The notes: generated by a model not told the origin, from the letters alone. A stretch of 64,000 nt of DNA from Comamonas composti DSM 21721 (GCF_000429845.1 NZ_AUCQ01000013.1:62001-126000); one strand, 5' to 3'. Shown: positions 50,305-59,697, numbered from the stretch's first letter. Numbers and translations are program-made.

Positions 50305-52056
50305 ATGGGAACAGGACGGTGGCGGGTGCTGGGCGGCTCAGGTCTGGCTGCGGGCTTGGTGGCTTTGGGGCTTGCGGCTTGCGGCGGCTCTGAGCGCGAA
50401 GAGCCAGAGGTGAGTGAAGGGCCTGAAGTGCGCGAGACGGCTTATGGAAAGCTGCTTGGCGTAGACGACAGCACGGTTTCGGGTACTTATTTCTGGAAAG
50501 GCGTGCCCTTTGCCCAGCCTCCCGTTGGTGCTTTGCGCTGGGAGGCGCCCGTAGAGCCTGTGGCCTGGCAAGGAGTGCGCGATGCGCAGCGCTTTGGCAA
50601 TGCCTGCTTGCAGCTGGGCCGTATCTACGGGCCGGGCGCCAACAACCGCTTTGACGACACCATCGCTTCCACCTTGGATCAGCCCCTGGGCAGCGAAGAC
50701 TGCCTGACGCTCAATATCTGGCGACCCGCCAACAACCAGGACCAGCTGCCTGTGCTGCTCTTTGTGCATGGGGGCAGTGCCATCTCCGGCTATACGGCAG
50801 ATCCGGTCTATGACGGTGCGCAACTGGCCAAGACGGCGAATGCCGTGGTGGTCACGGCCAACTACCGGCTGGATATCCTGGGCTTTATGCAACTGCCGCA
50901 AATGCAGGCGAACGCAGGCGGTACGGGTAATTTTGCGCTGCTGGACAATTTGCAGGCGCTGAACTACATACAGCGCAATATTGCAAGCTTTGGCGGTAAC
51001 GCGGGCAATGTCACGCTGATGGGGCAGTCGGCAGGCGCCATCAATGCACTGGCCCTGCTCACGGCCGACAAGGCCAAGGGCTTGTTCCACCGTATCGTGC
51101 CCATTAGCGGCGGACTCTCCCTGCCTTCGAATCTGCCTGCGGGCACCTTGCCAACGATCAAGCCGGCCTCTGCTTATGCGGGCCAGGCCGGCATGCTTCT
51201 GGCCCATTTGATGGTGGACGATGGCCTGGCCCGCGATGTGGCCAGTGCCTCGGCAATGGCCGCAGGCTGGTCGCAGCAGCAGGTGGCCAGCTATCTGCGC
51301 GGCAAGGACGCAGGCTTGCTGCTCAAGACGCTGGCGGCCAAGGGGCTGACGGGCTCGGGTCCGATTCCCGACGATGTGCTGATTCCCGCCGACCCCATGG
51401 CAGCCCTGGCTGCGGGGCGCTACAACAAGGTGCCCGTGATGGCCGGCTATACCGCCGAGGAGGGCAAGCTGTTTGCTCCCTTGTTTGCGGCCTTGGGGGG
51501 CAAGCCGGGCTTCAAGATAGACGATGCCGAGCGCTTTCGCATGATGCAGGCCTTTGATCCGGACGCAAGCGCAGGCCAGCCGCGCGAGGAGGACATCATC
51601 GACACCTCCTATCTGCCCGCGCAAGCTCCGGGCACGGGCTATAACGCCATGGCCAGCTTGCTGGGCCGCTTGTTCATCAACCCCAGCCGGGACCAACTGC
51701 TCAACACGCTGCGCACGCAACAGTCCGATGTCTGGGCTTACCGTTTCGATTGGGCTCAGCAGCCAGCTCCCTGGAACACGGTTTATGGCGCGGCCCATGC
51801 GTTTGATCTGCCGTTTATGTTCAAAAACTTCGGTCCTTCGGTGTTTGCAAAGGCCACCAACAGCAGCGCCAATGAGCCCGGCAGGCTGGCGCTGTCCGGC
51901 GCCATGATGGCCAGCCTCAAGGCCTTTATGCATACAGGCAGTCCGCAGAGTCAGGTCTTGGGTCAGACCTGGAATCCCTGGCCCAGCACGCTGATTTTTG
52001 ATGCAGGGCCGAGTCAGCTGCGCATAGACCAGCAAGCCGCAACAGCTCCGCAATAA
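50305..52056 (+). CDS. Type-B carboxylesterase lipoprotein
   Basis: Start 50305 is set by AGGAGA and by the lipoprotein signal ALGLAACGGSE; the frame from 50239 lacks both. The 583-residue protein has the COesterase plan: GTYFWKGVPFAQPPVGALRW, the conserved EDCLTLNIWRP, the oxyanion region LLFVHGGSA, the nucleophile elbow LMGQSAGAINAL (Ser near 241) and YGAAHAFDLPFMF with the catalytic His near the C-terminus. It hydrolyses carboxylic esters outside the cytoplasmic membrane. With the CocE lipoproteins upstream and the CoA ligase downstream it fits an ester-scavenging route. Confidence 0.9.
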   Translation: MGTGRWRVLGGSGLAAGLVALGLAACGGSEREEPEVSEGPEVRETAYGKLLGVDDSTVSGTYFWKGVPFAQPPVGALRWEAPVEPVAWQGVRDAQRFGNACLQLGRIYGPGANNRFDDTIASTLDQPLGSEDCLTLNIWRPANNQDQLPVLLFVHGGSAISGYTADPVYDGAQLAKTANAVVVTANYRLDILGFMQLPQMQANAGGTGNFALLDNLQALNYIQRNIASFGGNAGNVTLMGQSAGAINALALLTADKAKGLFHRIVPISGGLSLPSNLPAGTLPTIKPASAYAGQAGMLLAHLMVDDGLARDVASASAMAAGWSQQQVASYLRGKDAGLLLKTLAAKGLTGSGPIPDDVLIPADPMAALAAGRYNKVPVMAGYTAEEGKLFAPLFAALGGKPGFKIDDAERFRMMQAFDPDASAGQPREEDIIDTSYLPAQAPGTGYNAMASLLGRLFINPSRDQLLNTLRTQQSDVWAYRFDWAQQPAPWNTVYGAAHAFDLPFMFKNFGPSVFAKATNSSANEPGRLALSGAMMASLKAFMHTGSPQSQVLGQTWNPWPSTLIFDAGPSQLRIDQQAATAPQ

Positions 52057-52113
52057 AGCATGATTTGTGCGTGCAGGAGGTGGCCAAAGGCGATCCGGGC
52101 TCTGTTCTGAGCC

Positions 52114-52211
52114 CAGGGTTTTCCTGAGGCCCTAAGCCTCTTGCTGGTCCTGTGAAGTCATTGTTTTGGCGCTGTTGCGATAGCTGAAGGTGCAAAGGCC
52201 TTGCCTAGAAT
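52114..52211 (+). promoter_or_regulatory. Regulatory module copy 3 (upstream of the acyl-CoA ligase)
   Basis: CAGGGTTTTCCTG at 52114, TGAAGTCATTGTTTTGGC at 52153, GTTGCGATA ending at 52182 and CTAGAAT at 52205 have the same 39- and 52-base offsets as the other copies. A mini-ORF with its own ribosome site starts 85 bases after the -10, where copies 1 and 2 have their hydrolase start codons. Confidence 0.78.
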
Positions 52212-52296
52212 TTTGAGAGCAGAAAACAGTGCCAGGGCCCATGGCAAGAGTCGATTCAGGGCCTTGGCGGACGCAGAGAAAAAGGAGACAGGATCC

Positions 52297-52329
52297 ATGA
52301 CCGCCTTCACGCAGCCCGGCCAGGGCTGA
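52297..52329 (+). CDS. Ten-codon ORF after module 3, vestigial or leader peptide
   Basis: A strong site AAAAAGGAGA precedes ATG 52297, and the frame encodes MTAFTQPGQG then TGA. Its distance from the module (85 bases from the -10) equals that of the true hydrolase starts after modules 1 and 2. It may be the stump of a deleted hydrolase gene or a leader peptide acting with the hairpin 24 bases downstream. No homology is claimed. Confidence 0.4.
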   Translation: MTAFTQPGQG

Positions 52330-52353
52330 GTACTGCCCAATCCATGACACAAG

Positions 52354-52390
52354 CGAGCCGCAGCATGCGCTAGATCATGACTGCGGCTCG
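52354..52390 (+). terminator. Hairpin after the ten-codon ORF
   Basis: Perfect 10-bp arms CGAGCCGCAG (52354-52363) and CTGCGGCTCG (52381-52390) enclose 17 bases. No U tract follows, so it is not a classical intrinsic terminator. It could stall or attenuate transcription toward the ligase gene. Confidence 0.5.
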
Positions 52391-52598
52391 ACTAGGGTAT
52401 GTCCCAGGCAAGCGGGCGCAGCCTCTACCAGGCAGTGACAACACAATTCGTTAACCGCGCAACAAGAGCGACAGGCCCAGGCCTAAACCATATGGGTTCT
52501 GAGTTCAGTGCGTGGATGATCGGGCAACTGTTTTGCGCAGACGCCCGTACATCCCCTGGGCGCGGTTGGCGAAATTATTCGAATAGAGGAGACAACGA

Positions 52599-54239
52599 AT
52601 GCAGGGCTTGATGCAGAACCAACCGCTTTTGATTTCGTCGCTGATCGACTTTGCCGAGCGCCATCATGGCGATGCGCAAATCGTTTCGCGGCGCGTTGAA
52701 GGGGACATACACCGCTACACCTACCGTGACCTGGCTGCGCGCTCCAGGCAACTCGCGAATGCGCTCGACGGCCTGGGGCTGGCGCAGGGCGAGCGCGTGG
52801 CCTCGCTGGCCTGGAACGGCTACCGCCACATGGAGATGTACTTCGGCGTCAGCGGCTCGGGCCGGGTGCTGCACACCATCAACCCGCGCCTGCATCCCGA
52901 GCAGATCGCCTGGATCGTCGGCCATGCCGAGGACCGCGTGCTGTGCTTCGACATGAGCTTTCTGCCCATCATCCAGGCCGTGCATGCCAAGTGCCCCACG
53001 GTCAAGCAATGGGTGGCGCTTTGCGATGCCGACAAGCTGCCTGCGGATACCGGCATCCCCGGCCTGGTCAGCTACGAGGCCTGGATCGCAGCGCAGAACA
53101 GGCAGTACGACTGGCCCCAGCTCGACGAGAACACGGCTTCGAGCATGTGCTACACCAGCGGCACTACGGGCAACCCCAAGGCTGTGCTCTACAGCCACCG
53201 CTCCACCGTGCTGCATGCGTATGCGGCGGCCCTGCCGGACGTGATGTGCCTGTCGGCGCGCGACTCGGTGCTGCCCGTGGTGCCCATGTTCCACGTCAAT
53301 GCCTGGGGGATTCCGTACTCGGCTGCGCTCACGGGCTGCAAGCTGGTGTTCCCGGGACCGGCCATGGATGGCAAGTCGCTGTACGAGCTCATGGAGGCCG
53401 AGAGCGTGAGCTATGCCGCCGGTGTGCCCACGGTCTGGCAGATGCTGCTCGGCCATGTCAAGCCCAATGGCCTGCGTTTCAGCACGCTCAAGCGCACGGT
53501 GATCGGCGGCTCGGCCTGCCCGCCGGCCATGATTGCCGCCTTCCAGGACGAGTTCGGTGTGGAGGTGCTGCACGCCTGGGGCATGACCGAGATGAGTCCT
53601 CTGGGCACGCTGTGCACGCTCAAGAACAAGCACTTGCAGCAGTCCAGGGACGAGCAGATGGCTGTGCTGCAAAAGCAGGGCCGGGCGATCTTCGGCGTGG
53701 ACATGAAGATCGTGGACGGTGACGGCAAGGAGCTGCCCTGGGATGGCAAGAGCTATGGCGACCTGCTGGTGCGCGGCCCCTGGATTCTGGATACCTACTT
53801 CAAGGGCGAGAGCCCGCTGGTCAAGGACGAGCAAGGCCGAGGCTGGTTCCCCACGGGTGATGTGGCCACCATCGATGCCGATGGCTTCATGCAGATCACC
53901 GACCGCAGCAAGGACGTGATCAAGTCGGGCGGCGAGTGGATCAGCTCCATCGACATCGAGAACATCGCCATGGCCCATCCGGCCGTGGCCATGGCCGCCT
54001 GCATAGGCATGCCCCATCCCAAATGGGATGAGCGCCCCATCGTGGCCGTGGCCAAAAAGGCGGGCAGCGAGGTCTCGCGCGAGGAACTGCTCAAGTTCTA
54101 CGAGGGCAAGACCGCCAAATGGCAAATCCCCGACGACGTGGTCTTTGTCGAGGCGATTCCGCTGGGTGCCACGGGCAAGATGCTCAAGACCAAGCTGCGC
54201 GAGCAGCTTGCGGGCTACGTTCTGCCGGGTGTGGCATGA
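52599..54239 (+). CDS. Fatty-acid/medium-chain acyl-CoA ligase (AMP-forming)
   Basis: The 546-residue enzyme has the ANL-superfamily motifs: the P-loop-like [16 protein letters not shown] (about residues 185-200), [10 protein letters not shown] (A5, about 327), [35 protein letters not shown] (A7-A8) and the catalytic lysine region [11 protein letters not shown] near the end. It activates a carboxylic acid with ATP and CoA. Sequence character is closest to medium/long-chain ligases. In this setting it would activate acids freed by the secreted esterases and imported by the following transporter. Confidence 0.9.
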   Translation: MQGLMQNQPLLISSLIDFAERHHGDAQIVSRRVEGDIHRYTYRDLAARSRQLANALDGLGLAQGERVASLAWNGYRHMEMYFGVSGSGRVLHTINPRLHPEQIAWIVGHAEDRVLCFDMSFLPIIQAVHAKCPTVKQWVALCDADKLPADTGIPGLVSYEAWIAAQNRQYDWPQLDENTASSMCYTSGTTGNPKAVLYSHRSTVLHAYAAALPDVMCLSARDSVLPVVPMFHVNAWGIPYSAALTGCKLVFPGPAMDGKSLYELMEAESVSYAAGVPTVWQMLLGHVKPNGLRFSTLKRTVIGGSACPPAMIAAFQDEFGVEVLHAWGMTEMSPLGTLCTLKNKHLQQSRDEQMAVLQKQGRAIFGVDMKIVDGDGKELPWDGKSYGDLLVRGPWILDTYFKGESPLVKDEQGRGWFPTGDVATIDADGFMQITDRSKDVIKSGGEWISSIDIENIAMAHPAVAMAACIGMPHPKWDERPIVAVAKKAGSEVSREELLKFYEGKTAKWQIPDDVVFVEAIPLGATGKMLKTKLREQLAGYVLPGVA

Positions 54240-54435
54240 GGCGTTTTCCGGGCCGGTAGTGCGGCTTGGGACGGAGAGGGCTCCGGCATATGTCCCCGGG
54301 CTGGCTGACTTTGGGGCACATGTCCGGCAAGGTTGCGCGGCGGCTTTTTGCATGCTGTGCGCGTGCTTGCCGGCTCCTGGTCGCCAAGGTGATATGTGCT
54401 AGGGCAATCACGGAGCGGGATTTGGTAACAAGACC

Positions 54436-54457
54436 TTTAGGCTGGGCGTGGCCTAAA
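54436..54457. promoter_or_regulatory. Inverted repeat upstream of binding-protein gene 1
   Basis: TTTAGGC (54436-54442) and GCCTAAA (54451-54457) form a perfect 7-bp symmetric site, 24 bases before the ATG. It is either an operator or an early leader hairpin. None of the three-copy module blocks occur here. Confidence 0.4.
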
Positions 54458-54481
54458 TAAGTAACTGTAGGAGACAAGCTC

Positions 54482-55717
54482 ATGAAGTTCGTATTCAAAG
54501 CCTTGGCGGTGGCGACAGCATTTGCCTGTGCGGGAGGCGCACTGGCCCAGAAGGGCGAGACCGTCAAGGTGGCCTGGATAGATCCCTTGTCCGGCCTCAT
54601 GGCGGCGCTGGGTTCGAACCAGCTCAAGAGCCTGCAATACACCGCTGAAGAGATCAACAAGGGCAATGCCTCGGGCGTGAAGTTCGAGATCATTGGAATA
54701 GACAACAAGCTCAGTCCCCAGGAGACCACGGCAGCCCTGCGCTCGGCCATGGACCAGGGCGTGCGCTATGTGTTCCAGGGCAATGGTTCGGGCCCGGCCC
54801 TGGCCATCATGGACGCGCTGGAAAAGCACAACGCGCGCAACAAGGGCAAGGAGGTGGTCTACCTCAACTACGCGGCCGTGGACCCCGACCTCACCAACAG
54901 CAAGTGCAGCTACTGGCACTTCCGTCTGGATGCCGATACCTCCATGAAGATGGAAGCCTTGACCACCTACATGAAGGATTTGCCGGACGTCAAGAAGGTC
55001 TATCTGATCAATCAGAACTACGCGCACGGCCAGCAGGTCTCCAAGTACGCCAAGGACATGCTCAAGGCCAAGCGCCCCGATGTGCAGATCGTGGGTGACG
55101 ACTTTGCGCCCCTTGCCCAGGTGCGCGACTTCGCGCCCTATATCGCCAAGATCAAGCAGTCGGGTGCGGACTCGGTGATCACGGGCAACTGGGGTTCGGA
55201 CCTGGCTTTGCTGATCAAGGCGGCCGGCGATGCGGGCCTGAACAACGTCAAGTTCTACACCTATTACGGCATTGCCACGGGTGCGCCCACGGCCATGGGT
55301 GCCGGGGCTGCGGACAAGGTCTACATGGTCGGTTATGGCCACCTGAACCTGCCCGGTCCGCTGGAGAAGATCACCAAGGGCTTCAAGGCCAAGTTCAACG
55401 AGGACATGTATACGGGTGCGCTGTACTCGGGCCTGACCATGCTGGACCAGGCCTTTGTGCGTGCCAAGGGCACGGACCCGGCCAAGGTGGCGGCCATCAT
55501 GGAAGGCATGAAGTTCAACAGCTTCAATGGCGAGGTGGAGATGCGCAAGAGCGATCACCAGCTGCAGCAGGGCCTGTTCATCATGCGCTGGGAGAAGGCG
55601 GGCGGCAAGAACCCCATGGACTCGGAGAACACGGGCTACACCTTCGCGCCCGTGAAGTACTTCGAGCCCTACGTGGCGAGCACGCCCACCTCCTGCCAGA
55701 TGAAGCGTCCGTCTTGA
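54482..55717 (+). CDS. Liv-type ABC transporter substrate-binding protein, paralogue 1
   Basis: The 411-residue protein has a signal peptide (cleavage near GALAQKG) and a Peripla_BP_6 fold: VKVAWIDPLSGLMAALGSNQLKSLQY, the hinge segment DNKLSPQETTAALRSAMDQGVRYVFQGNGSGPALA and KSDHQLQQGLFIMRW near the end. It is highly similar to paralogue 2 downstream, with whole blocks identical, and differs mainly in the region 260-330. It captures a solute for the LivHMGF-type complex. Given the neighbours the ligand may be a carboxylic acid rather than a branched amino acid. Confidence 0.9.
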   Translation: MKFVFKALAVATAFACAGGALAQKGETVKVAWIDPLSGLMAALGSNQLKSLQYTAEEINKGNASGVKFEIIGIDNKLSPQETTAALRSAMDQGVRYVFQGNGSGPALAIMDALEKHNARNKGKEVVYLNYAAVDPDLTNSKCSYWHFRLDADTSMKMEALTTYMKDLPDVKKVYLINQNYAHGQQVSKYAKDMLKAKRPDVQIVGDDFAPLAQVRDFAPYIAKIKQSGADSVITGNWGSDLALLIKAAGDAGLNNVKFYTYYGIATGAPTAMGAGAADKVYMVGYGHLNLPGPLEKITKGFKAKFNEDMYTGALYSGLTMLDQAFVRAKGTDPAKVAAIMEGMKFNSFNGEVEMRKSDHQLQQGLFIMRWEKAGGKNPMDSENTGYTFAPVKYFEPYVASTPTSCQMKRPS

Positions 55718-55724
55718 ACACGAG

Positions 55725-55815
55725 GCTCCCCCTGAGGCGCTGGGCGCCTCTCTCCTCTCTCTTCGGGGGGAGGGCGATGCCCTCGCTGCGCAGCGGCTGA
55801 TGCCGGGGGAGGGCT
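55725..55815. repeat. CCCCCTGAG-type intergenic repeat
   Basis: This G/C-block-rich sequence (CTCCCCCTGAGGCGCTGGGC, later GGGGGGAGGGCGATGCCC and GCCGGGGGAGGGC) has the look of a repeat I recall as widespread between genes in Comamonadaceae. Related fragments lie at 61558-61625 and 30414-30434 (GACTCAGGGGG). Confidence 0.6.
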
Positions 55816-55824
55816 CATCTTCGC

Positions 55825-55851
55825 AAGGGGCGCGGGGCGCCCCTTTGTTTT
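55825..55851 (+). terminator. Intrinsic terminator after binding-protein gene 1
   Basis: AAGGGGCGC (55825-55833) and GCGCCCCTT (55837-55845) pair perfectly around GGG, followed by TGTTTT. It should uncouple paralogue 1 from paralogue 2 and the transporter genes. Together with the repeat before it, it accounts for part of the 323-bp gap; the rest is the leader of paralogue 2. Confidence 0.75.
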
Positions 55852-56040
55852 GCCTGAAGACGCGGGGAAGCTCTTTTTCCCTGTTCGGAGTGGCATTCAT
55901 CTATCGCCAATGGGTTATTCGCTGCCGCGAAGTCGCATGGGCGATAGTTTCTAAGGCATTCCCCGAAAGGGAATTGTCTATACGAGGTTAGGCTGTTGCC
56001 AATGTTTGAAAACGTACTGAGATTTAACAAGGAGACAGAG

Positions 56041-57279
56041 ATGAAGTGGATCGTGCATAGCTTGGCGGCATCGGCCCTGATGGCCTGCGCCTCGGGCTCC
56101 GCCTGGGCACAGAAGGGCGAGACCGTGAAGATAGGCTGGATAGATCCCTTGTCGGGTCTGATGGCAGCCGTGGGCACGAACCAGCTCAAGACCTTCCAGC
56201 TGATCGCCGAGCAGTTCAACAAGGGCAATGCCTCGGGCGTGAAGTTCGAGATCATTCCGCTGGACAACAAGCTCAGCCCCCAGGAGACCACGGCAGCCCT
56301 GCGCTCGGCCATGGACCAGGGTGCGCGCTATGTGGTCCAGGGCAACGGTTCGGGTCCTTCGCTGGCCATCATGGACGCGCTGGAAAAGCACAATGCGCGC
56401 AACAAGGGCAAGGAGGTGGTCTACCTCAACTACGCAGCCGTGGACCCCGACCTCACCAACAGCAAGTGCAGCTACTGGCACTTCCGTCTGGATGCCGACA
56501 CCTCCATGAAGATGGAAGCCTTGACCACCTACATGAAGGATCAGGCCGACATCAAGAAGGTCTATCTGATCAACCAGAACTATTCGCACGGCCAGCAGGT
56601 TTCCAAGTACGCGAAGGAAATGCTCAAGGCCAAGCGCCCCGATGTGCAGATCGTGGGTGACGACTTTGCGCCCCTGGCCCAGGTGCGCGACTTTGCGCCC
56701 TACATCGCCAAGATCAAGCAGTCGGGTGCGGATTCGGTGATCACGGGCAACTGGGGGTCGGACCTGTCGCTGCTGGTCAAGGCCGCCAACGATGCAGGCC
56801 TCTCCAACGTCAAGTTCTACACCTACTACGCGTTCGGCTCGGGCACGCCCACGGCCATGGGTGCGGCAGCCGACGGCAAGGTCTATGTCGTGGGCTACGG
56901 CCACTACAACCTGCAGGGCCCGATCCAGCCGCTGATGACCGACTTCAAGAAGAAGATGAACGACGACCTCACGCAAAGCTCGATCTATCACGCGTTCGCG
57001 CTGCTGGACTCGGCCTTTGTGAAGACTGGAGGCACCGAGCCTGTGAAGGTGGCGGCTGCGCTGGAAGGCATGAAGATCAAGAGCTTCAACGGCGAGGTGG
57101 AGATGCGCAAGAGCGATCACCAACTGCAGCAAGGCCTGTTCATCACGCGCTGGCAAAAGGCCGATGCCAAGCATCCCTATGACGCCGAGAACACCGGCTA
57201 TACCTTTGCGCCCGTGAAGTACTACGAGGCCTTTGTGGCCAGCACGCCCACGACCTGCCAGATGAAGCGCCCTTCATAA
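56041..57279 (+). CDS. Liv-type ABC transporter substrate-binding protein, paralogue 2
   Basis: Start 56041 follows AAGGAGACAGAG and gives a clean signal peptide (cleavage near GSAWAQKG). The 412-residue product shares the Peripla_BP_6 fold and most of its sequence with paralogue 1, including KLSPQETTAALRSAMDQG and KSDHQLQQGLF. It stands 101 bases before livH and so is the likely dedicated partner of the membrane complex. Two binding proteins on one transporter widen its ligand range. Confidence 0.9.
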   Translation: MKWIVHSLAASALMACASGSAWAQKGETVKIGWIDPLSGLMAAVGTNQLKTFQLIAEQFNKGNASGVKFEIIPLDNKLSPQETTAALRSAMDQGARYVVQGNGSGPSLAIMDALEKHNARNKGKEVVYLNYAAVDPDLTNSKCSYWHFRLDADTSMKMEALTTYMKDQADIKKVYLINQNYSHGQQVSKYAKEMLKAKRPDVQIVGDDFAPLAQVRDFAPYIAKIKQSGADSVITGNWGSDLSLLVKAANDAGLSNVKFYTYYAFGSGTPTAMGAAADGKVYVVGYGHYNLQGPIQPLMTDFKKKMNDDLTQSSIYHAFALLDSAFVKTGGTEPVKVAAALEGMKIKSFNGEVEMRKSDHQLQQGLFITRWQKADAKHPYDAENTGYTFAPVKYYEAFVASTPTTCQMKRPS

Positions 57280-57380
57280 GCGCGCATGCCCGCCGCTGCG
57301 GCAGCCGTTCCCTGGGCTCTCGGGCCATGGCTGGCTGCCGCAGTTCTCGTTTCAATGCTCTGAAATATCAAGGCTCATAG

Positions 57381-58334
57381 ATGACGCTTGAGTTCTTCAC
57401 CATATCGCTGCTCAACGGCGTGAGCTATGGACTGCTGCTGTTCATGCTCAGTTCGGGCCTGACGCTGATCTTCAGCATGATGGGCGTGCTCAATTTCGCC
57501 CATACCAGCTTCTACATGCTGGGCGCCTACTTTGCCTACACCCTCAGCGGTGTGGTGGGCTTCTGGGCTGCACTGTTTCTGTCGCCGCTGCTGGTCGGTG
57601 TGCTGGGGGCGCTGTTCGAGCGCTACAGCCTGCGCCGCGTACACAAATTCGGTCACGTGCCGGAGCTGCTGGTCACCTTCGGTCTGTCCTACCTGATTCT
57701 TGAAGTCGTGCAACTGGTCTGGGGCCGGGGCACCGTGCCCTATGGCCTGCCGACGGCGCTGCAGGGGCCGTTGTTCACGCTCTACGGCACGCAGTTCCCC
57801 AGGTCGCGCTCCTTCGTGATGCTCGTGGCCCTGCTCATGCTGCTGGCCGTGTGGCTGCTGCTGACCCGCACGCGCATCGGCCTGGTGATCCAGGCGGCGC
57901 TCAAGAACCCCGAAATGGTCGAGGCCCTGGGCCACAACGTGCCACGCGTCTTCATGCTGGTGTTCGGCGGCGGCTGCGCGCTCGCAGGCCTGGCCGGCGT
58001 GATCGGTGGCAACACCTATGTGACCGAGCCTGCGATGGCCATGTCCGTGGGCTCCATCATCTTCGTGGTGGTGGTCGTGGGCGGCATGGGATCGCTGGCC
58101 GGAGCCTTCGTGGCTTCGCTGCTGATCGGTGTCGTGCAGACCTTTGCCGTGGCCATCGACTGGTCGCTGGCCAGCACGCTGGCTTCGCTGGGCAGCCCCG
58201 TGGACGAGAACACCTTCGGCTGGCCTTTGCTGCGCCTGACGGTGTCCCAGATCGCCCCCATCCTGCCCTACCTGTTCCTGGTGCTGATCCTGATCTTCCG
58301 CCCCAAGGGTCTGCTGGGCACACGAGGAGACTGA
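57381..58334 (+). CDS. livH: Liv-type ABC transporter permease LivH
   Basis: The 317-residue inner-membrane protein has about eight hydrophobic segments, an N-terminal LLNGVSYGLLLFMLSSGLTLIFSMMGVLNFAHTSFYMLGAYFAY (family hallmark) and the cytoplasmic coupling loop with EMVEALGHNVPRVF. It pairs with LivM. The genes livH, livM, livG and livF follow with 3-10 base gaps. Confidence 0.94.
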   Translation: MTLEFFTISLLNGVSYGLLLFMLSSGLTLIFSMMGVLNFAHTSFYMLGAYFAYTLSGVVGFWAALFLSPLLVGVLGALFERYSLRRVHKFGHVPELLVTFGLSYLILEVVQLVWGRGTVPYGLPTALQGPLFTLYGTQFPRSRSFVMLVALLMLLAVWLLLTRTRIGLVIQAALKNPEMVEALGHNVPRVFMLVFGGGCALAGLAGVIGGNTYVTEPAMAMSVGSIIFVVVVVGGMGSLAGAFVASLLIGVVQTFAVAIDWSLASTLASLGSPVDENTFGWPLLRLTVSQIAPILPYLFLVLILIFRPKGLLGTRGD

Positions 58335-58338
58335 CGCC

Positions 58339-59694
58339 ATGAATTCGACGACCAAACCGGGCATGACTTCCCCTGTTGCACAAGGCACCATGACTTCCCA
58401 GAGCTCCCAGAGCCATTACCGCTTCAAGCCGCTGAACCTGGGCCGGATGCTGATCTGGGGCCTGTTCGCGCTGGCCCTGATCGTGGCACCCCTGGTGTTC
58501 ACGAGCTCGCTGGCCCTGACCATGCTGAGCCAGATCGGCTATCTGATCATCATCTGCCTGTCCTACAACATCCTGCTGGGCCAGGGCGGCATGCTGAGCT
58601 TCGGCCATGCGGTCTACACGGGCCTGGGCTCGTTCATCGCCATCCATGCGATGAACAAGGCCGGCGCCGGTGACTGGAACATTCCCCTGGTGCTGATTCC
58701 GATCATCGGCGGCCTGGGCGGCATGTTCTTCGCGGCCTTGCTGGGCTATGTGACGACCAAGAAGTCGGGCACGACCTTTGCGATGATCACCATGGGCATG
58801 GGCGAGCTCGTGGCTGCCATGGCGCTGATGTTCCCCGAGTTCTTCGGGGGCGAAGGCGGCATCACCACGGACCGCGTCTACGGCAGCAAGCTGCTGGGCA
58901 TGGACTTCGGTTCGGGCCTGCAGGTGTATTACCTGATCGCCGTTTACTGCTTTGTCTGCACGGTGGCCATGTTCGCCTTCACGGCCACGCCGCTGGGGCG
59001 CATGCTCAATGCGGTGCGCGACAACCCCGAGCGCGTGGAGTTCGTGGGCTACAACACCCAGCGCGTGCGCTACTTCGCCTTCATCATCGCGGGCTTCTTC
59101 GCGGGCATCGGCGGCGGGCTGGCGGCGATCAACTTCGAGATCATCACGGCCATGGACAGCGTGAGCATGATCCGCTCGGGCACGTACCTGCTGTTCACCT
59201 TCCTCGGTGGCGCGACCTTCTTCTTCGGTCCCATCATCGGCGCCGTGCTCATGGTGCTGGCTTCGGTGCTGCTGTCCGAGCTGACCAAGGCCTGGCTGCT
59301 CTACCTGGGTCTGGTGTTCCTGCTCATGGTCATGTATGCGCCCGGCGGCATTGCCAGCCTGATCATGCTCAACATGCGCGTGGTGCGCTTCGGCAAGTGG
59401 CGCATTCTGCTCAAGCCCTATCTGGCACTGCTGGCCAGCGGCCTGCTGGCGATCGCGGGCGGTGCAGCCGTGGTGGAGATGGTCTATCACCTGCAGCTCA
59501 ACGCAGCGCTGGGACCGGTCGTGCCCTTCATGGGAACCGAGCTCGACACTTCGGCAGCTTCCACCTGGACCGTGGCCATCGTGGTCTTTGTCGTGGGGCT
59601 GGGCCTGCTGGAAGGTGCGCGGCGCTGGTTCTCGCGCCGCTGGGAGCGCATACAGGAAGACATTGAGGCGCTGATCAAGCGCGGGGAGGGCTGA
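58339..59694 (+). CDS. livM: Liv-type ABC transporter permease LivM with extra C-terminal membrane domain
   Basis: The 451-residue protein has the LivM core (about residues 35-340), with YNILLGQGGMLSFGHAVYTGLGSF and the coupling loop MLNAVRDNPERVEFVGYNTQRVRY. Beyond the usual end, MYAPGGIASLI, it continues for about 110 residues with two more hydrophobic segments (LLASGLLAIAGGAAVVEMV and TVAIVVFVVGLGLLEGA) and a charged tail. That extension is not part of the standard permease; its role is unknown. Confidence 0.92.
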   Translation: MNSTTKPGMTSPVAQGTMTSQSSQSHYRFKPLNLGRMLIWGLFALALIVAPLVFTSSLALTMLSQIGYLIIICLSYNILLGQGGMLSFGHAVYTGLGSFIAIHAMNKAGAGDWNIPLVLIPIIGGLGGMFFAALLGYVTTKKSGTTFAMITMGMGELVAAMALMFPEFFGGEGGITTDRVYGSKLLGMDFGSGLQVYYLIAVYCFVCTVAMFAFTATPLGRMLNAVRDNPERVEFVGYNTQRVRYFAFIIAGFFAGIGGGLAAINFEIITAMDSVSMIRSGTYLLFTFLGGATFFFGPIIGAVLMVLASVLLSELTKAWLLYLGLVFLLMVMYAPGGIASLIMLNMRVVRFGKWRILLKPYLALLASGLLAIAGGAAVVEMVYHLQLNAALGPVVPFMGTELDTSAASTWTVAIVVFVVGLGLLEGARRWFSRRWERIQEDIEALIKRGEG

Positions 59695-59697
59695 GCC

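Larger units (their letters stand above)
52057..52598 (+). other. 542-bp leader region between carboxylesterase and acyl-CoA ligase
   Basis: It holds regulatory module 3 (52114-52211), a 10-codon ORF with a strong ribosome site (52297-52329) and a hairpin (52354-52390). The remaining 200 bases up to the ligase ATG show nothing I can recognise apart from the GGAGACAA ribosome site at the end. Confidence 0.6.
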
